Positions 56,223-64,000 of a DNA stretch of 64,000 nucleotides are shown one piece after another. The stretch lies in contig DAQK01000029.1 of the NCBI GenBank assembly GCA_002502855.1, forward strand, positions 1 through 64,000. Direction: 5' to 3'. The stretch is from Methanobacterium sp. UBA279 (GTDB lineage: Archaea > Methanobacteriota > Methanobacteria > Methanobacteriales > Methanobacteriaceae). The stretch's first letter is position 1; the number at the start of each line of letters is the position of its first letter. The notes beneath the pieces were generated by a model that worked only from the letters and a program-made list of their open reading frames with translations, ran no database searches and was not told where the DNA came from. Made by a program: the position numbers and the translations under genes.

Positions 56223-56585
56223 GTTGGTTTGTAGATATAACTTTGAATCACTAAAACTAGTTGAATCATAGCCACTACTGGCTAATGAGTTTTTGATACT
56301 ATTTAATATGGTTTCATTTATGGATTCAACAGAACTGGAGAATCGTACTTCGATAGTTACGTCGTCTTCACCATTCATATCAACACCGGTGACTCTAACT
56401 GGCTGCATCTGTGGATTTATTATAGATGCGTAGGTGGTGCCGTTTTCCGCCCCCATTTTTACAGACAAAGCTACTGAATTGAGTTCACTCTCATTGGCCA
56501 CGACCCAACCAAAGGCTATAACTATGAACATCACTATAGCTGCTATAAGAATGTATTCTACAGAAATTTGTCCTCTTTGATCCAT
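56181..56585 (-). CDS. Class III signal-peptide pilin-like protein
   Basis: 134 residues from ATG 56585 (ATG 56597 also possible). MDQRGQISVEYILIAAIVMF IVIAFGWVV holds the QxSxEY class III cleavage motif before a hydrophobic helix, the substrate type of the EppA prepilin peptidase in euryarchaea. After cleavage the helix would form the core of a pilus-like fibre and the beta-rich rest would face outwards. It is divergent from the surface-protein cluster starting at 56845, with 260 bases between. Confidence 0.8.
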   Translation of the reverse strand: MDQRGQISVEYILIAAIVMFIVIAFGWVVANESELNSVALSVKMGAENGTTYASIINPQMQPVRVTGVDMNGEDDVTIEVRFSSSVESINETILNSIKNSLASSGYDSTSFSDSKLYLQTNRHSYTVILVTNAP

Positions 56586-56844
56586 TTTATCGATCATTCC
56601 TTTGTATATACTCCTCTATATCTTTTTGGATTAAAACCGGATATTTCATACAAATCGATTATTAAGTAATACAGAGCTCTCAAAACCTATATATATTATT
56701 ATAAACCGATATATATTATTATAAAACAAAAGAAATTATATTACCAAATAATTTAGAAAATAGAAGGATTTGTCTTGGAAAAAGAGTATGTTTAATGTGT
56801 GGGAAAAATTTAGAGGTTAAAAAATATCATCCTGGAGATTAAGT

Positions 56845-57738
56845 ATGGGGTTTTTGGATGATGATTCAAGGGGATTTCTACTCTCCATGGACCTTCTGAT
56901 AGCTATTATTCCACTTACCATCGTAATGGGTATGATGGTCGCTGATATGGATAATGTGCTCTACACGGTTCAAAGCAGTGTCTATCAAAGTTCACTGGAA
57001 AGAGTAGGAGCGGACACGGTTAATACCCTAATTAAAACTTCCGGAAGCCCGTATAACTGGGAAGAGATTGGAAATCCACAGGTAACTGGTCTGGCCAAAT
57101 ATGACATTATGAAGAAAGCCCCTGAAGCTAATTATCTGTCGCCATTTAAACTGGCCGGTGTCAAGGTATCTGATATTACTAATTTAACCGGCTCAGGGTA
57201 TGGTTTCTATTTAAAAATTACCACCGTAGATGGGAATAATGTAGTTAAAGCGATGGGAACCGAATCCTCTGTACCTGATGTTCCTAATGTTGTAAGGATT
57301 GAAAGGATAGTTTTAAGTTCCAATCTTGAGATAATTACTTCTTTAAAGGATTTGATCAGAGATGCGGGTCAGCCAAGAACTTATACAACTAATTTTCCAA
57401 CAAACGATTATACTATAGATGCTTATGATTACTGGGTTTTGATTATTAATCGAGGATACGACTCTGCTACAGTAGACGTGAATAATAATAATGTAATACC
57501 ATCTAACGATGTTAATCAACATATAACTGAGATAAAAGAGCCGATAAATGAAACTTACATGAAAAATTTTACCTATTTCGATGATAATGTTGTAAATGTT
57601 AGAACAGTAAGTAATCCTGGGGCTTCTATGGATGTGTATGTAATAAGAGCGCCTAAAGGAACCCCCCGTGATGATATTAACTTAGAAAATACAAAATTAA
57701 AACAATGCAGGTTTGTATTCTTTATATGGACTGTTTAA
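56845..57738 (+). CDS. Anchored surface protein with pilin-like N-terminus
   Basis: 297 residues. After MGFLDDDSRGFLLSMDLLIA IIPLTIVMGMMV, a short charged start and one membrane helix, the rest is a secreted beta-rich domain. GGAGAT precedes ATG 56845. The last residues (KLKQCRFVFFIWTV) look unnatural; in the next frame the same DNA reads NAGLYSLYGLFKKY before a stop at about 57750, so a frameshift near the end is possible. First gene of four in a row with the same type of start. Confidence 0.65.
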   Translation: MGFLDDDSRGFLLSMDLLIAIIPLTIVMGMMVADMDNVLYTVQSSVYQSSLERVGADTVNTLIKTSGSPYNWEEIGNPQVTGLAKYDIMKKAPEANYLSPFKLAGVKVSDITNLTGSGYGFYLKITTVDGNNVVKAMGTESSVPDVPNVVRIERIVLSSNLEIITSLKDLIRDAGQPRTYTTNFPTNDYTIDAYDYWVLIINRGYDSATVDVNNNNVIPSNDVNQHITEIKEPINETYMKNFTYFDDNVVNVRTVSNPGASMDVYVIRAPKGTPRDDINLENTKLKQCRFVFFIWTV

Positions 57739-57751
57739 AAAATATTAGGCG

Positions 57752-59908
57752 ATGAATATGGATGATCGAGGATTTATATTCACAGCAGATGCTTCATTAG
57801 CACTGATAGTGATATTTATTGTAAGTGCCTCCATCTCAGCTTATATTGCGGCCCCCTACTTTCAGGGCCAGGAACATCAACATCTCCAAGCATTAGCTTC
57901 AGATACCTTAGAAACCATGGAACAGGACGGTACATTGACCCTGGCTGCTGTTAAATACAATCAAAAGGATGTTACAGGTGCAAATCAAATATTAAACTCA
58001 CGTTTAAGTTTATTGATACCTTCAGATACGGGTTATAAACTGAACATGCTCGGCAATGATGTGCGTAATGACAGCCGCATCCTAGTGTCCGACGATACAG
58101 CCACCGCAGTAAGGGTCATATCTGGACCTGAAGAAGGTTACCTGGGCAGGGCATGGTATAAACAGGAAGAAGTTTTGTTTGAAGACCAACAAGTTAATGT
58201 TACTAGGACCGTGTGGAATTTCCATAACTATTTAGGTAATTTTGACCCTTGGCATGAAAGTGATAATAGTGCTGATTTATACAATTATCCTCATTGGGGT
58301 TATAGTTCACCATATAACATTCCTTTTTCAATTCCAGAAGGTGCAAGTGTTACTGGAGGACTATTTTTACTGGGAACGAATAATATGTCTGCTGATCGTT
58401 CAACTGATAAATCATTTGGAGCGGATGTGATAATTAATGGAAATCATTATGTAAATACTACAACTTCGTTTATCCCCATTTATGAAAGAGCAAATAATGG
58501 TGGATGGATGTATAATTGGTGGAATTTAATTAATTCTGGTACTTTAAATCCTGGGCAAAATAATTTACATATAGATTTTAGAGATTTACGTAAAAATTAT
58601 AATTATAACATGCCTTGGTTTTCAATAATCGCGAATTATACCACTACTGTTAAGGTTCCTGAAGGTATTTTAAATCTACCTGATCCTGATGGGGATTTTC
58701 CTGATGCTGCTGGATTGGCTGTTTATATTGACCAAAATCGAGCAAATGTAACAACATATGATCTTAATACAGGTCAAATGAATAATTTCGTTGCTAATAG
58801 GGTAATGAACTGGAATACATATAATAATAACAGAAATAAATTAGATAATTTCGATGATGGTGTTCCTTTTGTCATAGATAATGGTTATGGGGATAGGGGA
58901 TCCGCTGTTAGTGTGATAAAAGAATTTAACATACCTAATAATTCTCGTATATTCGATGGTTATGTTGACGTGAATGCCTATGCGGCTGTGGATAATGCAT
59001 TAGTAGAGGTCTGGGATGGTACTGAATGGCGGGCTGTATTTTGTTCTTTCAGATTTAGAGAAACTCCATCTTCTCCTTATACAGAATTCTCTTCTAGAAG
59101 TGATGGTTACGGTAATACGCCGGGAACTATCTACATCGGTGATAAACTTCATACCGGAAATAATAAAGTCAGGATCACCGTATGGGACAATGTACCCAGT
59201 ACTGATTATGACTTGGTAGGATTGGTAGATTCAAATGTCCATGTTAGTTATTCCTCTTTACCCATTAAATGGGATACTTATGCATTTCCTAGCTATCAAG
59301 CAGATTCTGGGCAAAGTTCAACCTTTGGTGGGGATGTTAGTAATCCAAGTAATGGTAAATATTTCACAATAGGTCCTGATGCTACTTTAGTATATTTATT
59401 CATTGGAGCAGGCACTACGTCCAGAGGTATAAATGTTGAAGTAAGAAATCGAACTAATGGATGGACTTCAATTTATAGTAGTACTACAATACCCTATATG
59501 ATAGATCTAGCATCTTTAGATGCAGGATCAGGTGCTCACAGGTTTACTTCAGGTACAGCTTCAAATTACACTTTACATCAAGGAACAGAATTTAGAGTAC
59601 GAGTTACTTTAACCGCTCCAGAAGCATGGGAATCAGGGGACGGTGGCTCCTATCCAGATAAATGGGGAAATCCCACCATTTTCTCCGGTACCCGAATTGC
59701 CGTGATTTATCCTAAATTTTTAGAGAATGTATGGGCTACATCATTTAACAGTACTGCTGAAGCAGCTAAAGCCCAGGCAAGGGTCGAATTGATTGAACAA
59801 TTAAGACAATCAGGCATAACTGTAGATCCAAACACGATTCAAACAGAAGCAATTTACACCGGTAATCTTCCTGAGGCTATACCGGTAAGGTTAGACTTAT
59901 GGAAATAA
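57752..59908 (+). CDS. Large surface protein with pilin-like N-terminal helix
   Basis: 718 residues. MDDRGFIFTADASLALIVIF IVSASISAYIAAP is a short basic/acidic start and hydrophobic helix similar to class III signal regions; the ~680 remaining residues are extracellular, rich in N, T, Y and W with repeated beta-sandwich-like parts (e.g. KEFNIPNNSRIFDGYVDVNA, ALVEVWDGTEWRAVF). It is probably an adhesin or minor pilin. It starts 13 bases after the previous gene and ends 25 bases before the next, so one operon. Confidence 0.65.
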   Translation: MNMDDRGFIFTADASLALIVIFIVSASISAYIAAPYFQGQEHQHLQALASDTLETMEQDGTLTLAAVKYNQKDVTGANQILNSRLSLLIPSDTGYKLNMLGNDVRNDSRILVSDDTATAVRVISGPEEGYLGRAWYKQEEVLFEDQQVNVTRTVWNFHNYLGNFDPWHESDNSADLYNYPHWGYSSPYNIPFSIPEGASVTGGLFLLGTNNMSADRSTDKSFGADVIINGNHYVNTTTSFIPIYERANNGGWMYNWWNLINSGTLNPGQNNLHIDFRDLRKNYNYNMPWFSIIANYTTTVKVPEGILNLPDPDGDFPDAAGLAVYIDQNRANVTTYDLNTGQMNNFVANRVMNWNTYNNNRNKLDNFDDGVPFVIDNGYGDRGSAVSVIKEFNIPNNSRIFDGYVDVNAYAAVDNALVEVWDGTEWRAVFCSFRFRETPSSPYTEFSSRSDGYGNTPGTIYIGDKLHTGNNKVRITVWDNVPSTDYDLVGLVDSNVHVSYSSLPIKWDTYAFPSYQADSGQSSTFGGDVSNPSNGKYFTIGPDATLVYLFIGAGTTSRGINVEVRNRTNGWTSIYSSTTIPYMIDLASLDAGSGAHRFTSGTASNYTLHQGTEFRVRVTLTAPEAWESGDGGSYPDKWGNPTIFSGTRIAVIYPKFLENVWATSFNSTAEAAKAQARVELIEQLRQSGITVDPNTIQTEAIYTGNLPEAIPVRLDLWK

Positions 59909-59933
59909 AAAATTTTAAAGTTAGTGATACAAA

Positions 59934-60992
59934 ATGGATGAAAAAGGATTTGCTTTCACTCCGCTGACCTATTTGCTTATCATTCCAGTGCTGGTCATCG
60001 CCATATCCTATGGCAATATAATTAATGAAGCAACTTTATTGGGTAGCCTCATAATCGGTGGTGATGTCACCTATAGTTCTGCAACCACATTATTTTCGGC
60101 TATGGAAGATGGTGCAAATGATGCTGGTAGAAACGCGGCTTACAATGCCACCAGAAAAGTTATAGATGATACCGGCTTCTTTGCAAGTGGAACCAGTAAG
60201 AACTATATAAGAGATAACGTTATAACCGCCCTAAACATCCATATCGTAAAAACTGCCCTGATGATTGAAAACCAGACCGGTCGTCAGATATACATCAACA
60301 ATATACCAATCAATAGCTATTCTGACAGACCCTTTAATTCCAGCAATGTAAATATCACCCAGACAGATCCCTTCGGATTTTATGTTAATATTAAAGGCGG
60401 AATACCAATAAAAATCGTTCAACAAGATAAAGATCAAGTCTATGAATTAAAAACACCAGATATGTCCAGTTATGTGAGTATTGAAGGGCTAGAAGACCCT
60501 TATATCTGGATTTACACTAAATATCGAACCAGTAATGTAATATATAAATATGAGTACGCAACAGTAATTGGAACCACCTATGACTATTATTTCGATGTAA
60601 GTGAAGATAATGACTTAAATCAATTATACCATCTACAGGAATGTTTAAATGGTACAGATAACCCCAGTACCATAACGCCTCGACCAAACTACTTCCCAGA
60701 TCCCAGTGGATTATCATTCTTTGACAGACTGGAAGGTAAAAACACCTCCACCGAGTCAAATAGTGTTAAAATGAGCACCTTTATCATAGGTGATCCACTT
60801 CTGGAAAACCATGGAGGCCGGATGGATATCTCCAAAATAGACCATGAATATATCACAGGAGTTGTAGCCTATTATAAGCTTTCGATCGGTAATGATGAAG
60901 TAACCGACCCATTAGGTTCCTATATTTATCTTTCACAATATTATGCAGAAACAATTTTCAAATTCCAAAATAAATATTTAAAGAAAACTTAA
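59934..60992 (+). CDS. Surface-cluster protein with pilin-like N-terminus
   Basis: 352 residues. MDEKGFAFTPLTYLLIIPVL VIAISYGNII mirrors the D-x-G-F-x-F start of the two genes before it, followed by a helix-rich stretch (SATTLFSAMEDGANDAGRNA) and a beta-rich extracellular body. I do not recognise the family. GTGAT precedes ATG 59934. Third gene of the surface operon. Confidence 0.65.
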   Translation: MDEKGFAFTPLTYLLIIPVLVIAISYGNIINEATLLGSLIIGGDVTYSSATTLFSAMEDGANDAGRNAAYNATRKVIDDTGFFASGTSKNYIRDNVITALNIHIVKTALMIENQTGRQIYINNIPINSYSDRPFNSSNVNITQTDPFGFYVNIKGGIPIKIVQQDKDQVYELKTPDMSSYVSIEGLEDPYIWIYTKYRTSNVIYKYEYATVIGTTYDYYFDVSEDNDLNQLYHLQECLNGTDNPSTITPRPNYFPDPSGLSFFDRLEGKNTSTESNSVKMSTFIIGDPLLENHGGRMDISKIDHEYITGVVAYYKLSIGNDEVTDPLGSYIYLSQYYAETIFKFQNKYLKKT

Positions 60993-61007
60993 TGACAGGT
61001 GAATTAA

Positions 61008-61430
61008 ATTTTCAATTTAGACAACAAAGGACAGGGAAGTGTAGAGGTACTACTGGTCTTCCTGATAGTTTTCATTGTCATTGTAATCTTCGTAGGGGTT
61101 ATAACCAGCGCAACAGAGAAGGCTGAAACAGGCAGTCTGGCAGAGGCAAGGATGCAGGGTGAAAAGATAGCTACCGCAATCAACAATGTCTATACACATG
61201 GTCCTGGTTATTCTATAAATATAACCATACCACCTTCACCTAATATCACTGCACTTGTAAATCAACCGGAAAATTATATCACCGTAATCTATAATGGCCA
61301 GCAGATACAGATAAAGGTTATACCCACAAGCTTAAACACATCCAATGTTACCAGCGACCCCAATGGGGTAAGCGACATCATATATACTGTATCTAATCAA
61401 AATGGAATGGTATATATCAAGAAGAATTAA
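61008..61430 (+). CDS. Class III signal-peptide protein with probable ATT start
   Basis: 140 residues. An in-frame TAA at 61005-61007 is followed at once by ATT TTC AAT TTA GAC, and no ATG, GTG or TTG occurs before ATG 61152. AGGTGA (60997-61002) is a good ribosome site 5 bases before ATT 61008. The product FNLDNKGQGSVEVLLVFLIV FIVIVIFVGV has a perfect QxSxE class III signal and helix, which a start at 61152 would lose. So a non-standard ATT start is likely. It is the end gene of the surface operon and a probable pilin. Confidence 0.7.
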   Translation: MFNLDNKGQGSVEVLLVFLIVFIVIVIFVGVITSATEKAETGSLAEARMQGEKIATAINNVYTHGPGYSINITIPPSPNITALVNQPENYITVIYNGQQIQIKVIPTSLNTSNVTSDPNGVSDIIYTVSNQNGMVYIKKN

Positions 61431-61537
61431 ACTTAGCATTTAGAGAAGATTAATTTACCATGAGAATAAATATTTTTTTTTAAATTATATAACCACCTAA
61501 ATCAAATTAAGGATCTATAAAAAAGACGTGATTGACT

Positions 61538-61936
61538 ATGGAATTGCCTGAAGAATGGGAGAAAAAAGCTTTGATAGTGGTTGGGGCTATTTTCATCATC
61601 ACAGTGATCTATGCCTTCAATCCCTTCCTGGGTACTCCCACCAACAACACCACCATGGAACAAGCACCATCTGAACCCACCATCATCCCCTTCCCTGAAA
61701 ATGAAAAGAAAAATGACACCAACTCCACCAACAACACAAAGATAAATGAAGAAGATGCAAAAAGAATCGCATCTGAAGCAAATCCAGGTTACACTGTGGG
61801 GACGCCTATGCAGGGAAGTATCAATGTAAACAGTACCACCTATTTTGTTTGGATCGTGCCATTAACCAAAGATAATACAGCGTCCAAAACCATATATATA
61901 GATGCCGACACAGGAAATATAGTAATGGAATACTAA
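61538..61936 (+). CDS. Membrane-anchored PepSY-domain protein
   Basis: 132 residues from ATG 61538. N-terminal anchor ALIVVGAIFIITVIYAFNPF, a T/N/P-rich linker (probably glycosylated), and a PepSY-type domain: INEEDAKRIASEANPGYTVG ... TYFVWIVPLTKDN...TIYIDADTGNIVMEY. PepSY domains inhibit proteases or control surface enzymes. It sits 107 bases after the surface operon, and the outward-facing domain fits a role there. Confidence 0.75.
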   Translation: MELPEEWEKKALIVVGAIFIITVIYAFNPFLGTPTNNTTMEQAPSEPTIIPFPENEKKNDTNSTNNTKINEEDAKRIASEANPGYTVGTPMQGSINVNSTTYFVWIVPLTKDNTASKTIYIDADTGNIVMEY

Positions 61937-62039
61937 ATGGTTAGGGTCTTCAAAAACTTTTATAAGTTCTAAAACTCTTAAATAACTGATTCCTTAAGCT
62001 TTTAATTGAAAATCCCATACACTCCCTAAAGATGATACC

Positions 62040-62855
62040 ATGGATGTACTCGTTGTAACCATGATGCTGGTGCTTTTTATTTTCCTGATGGTGTTTGTTT
62101 TTTCCACGGCACTTCTAACCCCACTCATCGGTAAAAGAAACCTTCTATTTGTGTTATCTCTGGGATTCATAGTGGGCCTGGTTGGCGGAACCTTTTTCAT
62201 CGTCCCCTTATACGATGACATGCCCGATATGGCCCGGGCAGTGTTCACTTTCAGCTCGGGAAGTCCAGAGGTAATAACCGTTAACATGTCCACCATCAAC
62301 GATGTGAACGCCTTTGTAGAGGATGCCAAGAAGTTGAACGGGGTTAAGGATGTACAGTGTAACAGGATAACCATTAAAACCATGCCTTTTAATATTGATA
62401 ACTGGAAGGGTTCCATGGAAAAAAGGTTACCCATCGTGGATGCTGATGTTAAACAGGCCCAGGTACCCGCCAATGATACCATAATTTTATATTTAAATGA
62501 AAACAGCAACCCCACCCGGCTGGTGAATAGCGTTACTGAATGGCTGGGCCTGGTGGGTGGTATAGTTGTTGTAAGCCATCAAGCCGAGGTATTGATGACA
62601 GTGGAGCCCTCACAGGTTGATGATGTTTCAGCACAGCTTCCCCAGGATAAAGTGGTGATTGTCAACGTAACCGGTCCTGTAGAGGACCAGATCACCGCCT
62701 TTAAGAAGAATCTGCCGGATCGAACCACCATCGTAATAATCTGTGGTTTTATAGGAATGATTGTGGGTGCCATCGGCTTATTTATAGACAGCATAACCCA
62801 GTTGTGGGATAAAATACGCGTATGGTTGGCTTTAAGGAGAAGGAAACTGAAATAA
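62040..62855 (+). CDS. Membrane protein of unknown family
   Basis: 271 residues. Two N-terminal helices (VTMMLVLFIFLMVFVFSTAL and NLLFVLSLGFIVGLVGGTFF), an extracytoplasmic domain of ~170 residues with alternating strands and helices (two ferredoxin-like halves are imaginable: ITVNMSTINDVNAFVEDAKK and EVLMTVEPSQVDDVSAQLPQ), and a last helix IVIICGFIGMIVGAIGLFID with a basic tail. Not recognised. Tandem copies of its last codons follow (62844-62915). Confidence 0.6.
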   Translation: MDVLVVTMMLVLFIFLMVFVFSTALLTPLIGKRNLLFVLSLGFIVGLVGGTFFIVPLYDDMPDMARAVFTFSSGSPEVITVNMSTINDVNAFVEDAKKLNGVKDVQCNRITIKTMPFNIDNWKGSMEKRLPIVDADVKQAQVPANDTIILYLNENSNPTRLVNSVTEWLGLVGGIVVVSHQAEVLMTVEPSQVDDVSAQLPQDKVVIVNVTGPVEDQITAFKKNLPDRTTIVIICGFIGMIVGAIGLFIDSITQLWDKIRVWLALRRRKLK

Positions 62856-62915
62856 TTAGGTTCTATGAAAAAACTGAAATAATTAGGTTTTATGGAAAAG
62901 AAATTAAAATAATTA
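62844..62915 (+). repeat. Three short tandem copies of a gene's 3' end
   Basis: aaactgaaataattaggtt starts at 62844 and 62871, and a weaker copy (aaattaaaataatta) starts at 62901: spacing 27 and 30 bases. The first copy contains the last codons and stop of the membrane protein. It is a second case in this window of a coding end duplicated downstream. Confidence 0.6.
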
Positions 62916-62945
62916 ATTTTATTAACAAAGGAACTAAATTAGAAG

Positions 62946-63626
62946 ATGAAAGCTGCAGTTCTATTTTCTGGAGGTAAAGACAGTACCATGGCCACTTATA
63001 AGGCTATAGAAAGTGGTTGGAAAGTGGAGTATCTGGTTTCCATGATATCAGATAATCCAGAGTCTTACATGTTCCACACCAGCAACATCCACCTCACCGA
63101 ACTCGCTGCAGAGGCCATGGATATTTCCCTTTTACGTTACACCACCCATGGGATAAAGGAAAAGGAACTGGATGACCTGAAAATCGTTTTAACCAGCCTT
63201 AAAAATGAGGGGGTGGAGGCGATTTTCTCCGGCGCCCTCCATTCAAGCTACCAGAAATCCAGGATAGATAAACTTTGCCAGGACCTTTCCCTGGAATCAG
63301 TAGCTCCATTATGGCACAAAGACCCATATGAGTACATGGAAGAACTTATAGAGCTTGATTTTGAAACCATACTGGTCAGTGTATCAGCTGCCGGCCTGGA
63401 TGAATCATGGCTGGGCAGGAAAATAGACAGGAAACTATTAGATGAACTGATTACCATTCACGAGAAGTACGGTATCCACCTGGCCTTTGAAGGCGGAGAG
63501 GCAGAAACCCTGGTTTTAGACTGTCCACTCTTTAAAAAGAGAATTAAAATCCAGGAAATGGAGAAGGTATGGGACAGAGACAGTGGACATATCATTGTAA
63601 AGAAGGCTGTTTTAGAGGATAAATGA
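62946..63626 (+). CDS. Dph6-like diphthine-ammonia ligase
   Basis: 226 residues. PP-loop SGGKDS (residues 8-13), then ALHSSYQKSRIDKLCQDLSL, PLWHKDPYEYMEELIELDFE and LAFEGGEAETLVLDCPLFKK R: the archaeal Dph6/TIGR00289 pattern. It activates the carboxyl of diphthine on elongation factor 2 with ATP and adds ammonia, finishing diphthamide. The archaeal version is a single PP-loop domain, as here. Complete. Confidence 0.88.
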   Translation: MKAAVLFSGGKDSTMATYKAIESGWKVEYLVSMISDNPESYMFHTSNIHLTELAAEAMDISLLRYTTHGIKEKELDDLKIVLTSLKNEGVEAIFSGALHSSYQKSRIDKLCQDLSLESVAPLWHKDPYEYMEELIELDFETILVSVSAAGLDESWLGRKIDRKLLDELITIHEKYGIHLAFEGGEAETLVLDCPLFKKRIKIQEMEKVWDRDSGHIIVKKAVLEDK

Positions 63627-63642
63627 TGGAATATAAATTTGC

Positions 63643-63950
63643 TTAATTAAATCTGCGAAATTTCTTAATTTTTGATATATTTTGAGGAGAATAAATTTCT
63701 CTACGATGCCCAATATCCAAAATCAACACTGACTTCTGTTTATCATTTACATCAAAAAATAATCCTGTAATTTCCAACTTTTCCCTTTCTAGCTCCCTTC
63801 AAATCTCCACTTAATAAGTCATAATGAAACGGTTTTTCAAGTATTTGGTTAATCTTATTTAGAATGCGTTTAGCTAATCCTTTATCATTTATCTGTGATC
63901 TTTTTTAGTCTCTTTAAAGCCCAGTCAGAAACGAAAAGATCATAAAGCAT
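63643..63950 (-). pseudogene. RelE-like toxin, broken
   Basis: Pieces in three frames: MLYDLFVSDWALKRLKKITD K; INDKGLAKRILNKINQILEK PFHYDLLSGDLKGARKGKVG NYRIIF; and DVNDKQKSVLILDIGHRREI YS. Joined they form a ~100-residue RelE with LKGARKGKVGNYRIIF and the DIGHRREIY end. Shifts near 63900 and near 63775 inactivate it. Confidence 0.75.
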
Positions 63951-63952
63951 AT

Positions 63953-64000
63953 CTAAAGTCCAATTTTCTTAGCTAACTCTCTAGTGTTGCTAAATCTAGA
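63953..64000 (-). CDS. Partial antitoxin at the window edge
   Basis: Only the C-terminal end is inside the window: RFSNTRELAKKIGL and a stop just before the RelE-like start. By position it is the antitoxin of the broken toxin. Too short to classify. Confidence 0.35.
   Translation of the reverse strand, partial: SRFSNTRELAKKIGL

Noticed and set aside
57752..59908. S-layer protein
   Set aside because: The pilin-like start, modest repeats and operon with class III signal proteins fit an adhesin or fibre component better; no S-layer domain recognised.

Overview
The window looks like chromosome of a mesophilic methanogen of the order Methanobacteriales, probably Methanobacterium or a close relative. 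The evidence is AT-rich archaeal promoters, a tRNA-Thr(CGU) with no encoded CCA, an archaeal-length PheS, DUF2121, DUF362, MTH865-like and methanogen-output-domain proteins, QxSxE class III signal peptides typical of euryarchaeal pilin-like proteins, and a bacterial-type uvrABC set as known from mesophilic methanogens. The genus is an inference.

Bases 1 to about 27,600 are a very AT-rich accessory island. It holds a nearly identical pair of vapBC modules (637-1277 and 6043-6685), a wreck of a third vapC (13114-13414), a different AbrB-VapC pair (14397-15015), a TumE/TumA-like pair, a DUF2283-linked toxin-like pair and a RelBE-like pair. Four copies of a YwbE-family gene are scattered among them (one decayed), with one IS1595-type element bounded by an 8-bp duplication. 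There is also a Fic protein, a DUF4143-type AAA ATPase, a FAN1-like SAP/VRR-NUC nuclease, a pentapeptide-repeat protein with a channel-like end, a one-polypeptide restriction-modification enzyme, a convergent RloC/PrrC-like ATPase with a zinc hook and a candidate anticodon-nuclease triad, and a broken AbiTii-like gene.

Bases 27,700 to 40,600 are mostly core genes: MTH865-like, flavoredoxin, nitroreductase, pheS, a CitG-like protein, hemB, a MagIII-like glycosylase, aroC and tRNA-Thr. They are mixed with many broken genes: marR, a MATE exporter, mntA-hepT, a pyridoxamine-oxidase-like gene, a small membrane protein, a GNAT gene and mazF. Inside the broken MATE gene, a 29-bp stretch of the gene itself occurs three times at an exact 66-bp period, separated by two unrelated 37-bp inserts. 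This is the geometry expected of ectopic CRISPR spacer acquisition.

Bases 40,700 to 55,700 carry a metallo-beta-lactamase protein, DUF2121, DUF362, uvrA-uvrB with divergent uvrC, a REC-PAS-methanogen output domain protein with a KaiC-like ATPase, a paralogue of the first AAA ATPase, and an M42 aminopeptidase. The two AAA ATPase paralogues, 41 kb apart, have the same upstream architecture: three 34-bp units, each with inverted 6-bp half-sites 8 bp apart. The geometry is identical but the half-site sequence differs between the two.

Bases 55,800 to 64,000 hold a surface-structure cluster (class III signal-peptide proteins and large secreted or anchored proteins, one apparently starting at ATT), a PepSY protein, membrane proteins, a Dph6-like ligase and a broken RelE-like module at the edge. 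Everything is read by eye from sequence; no database or alignment was run.
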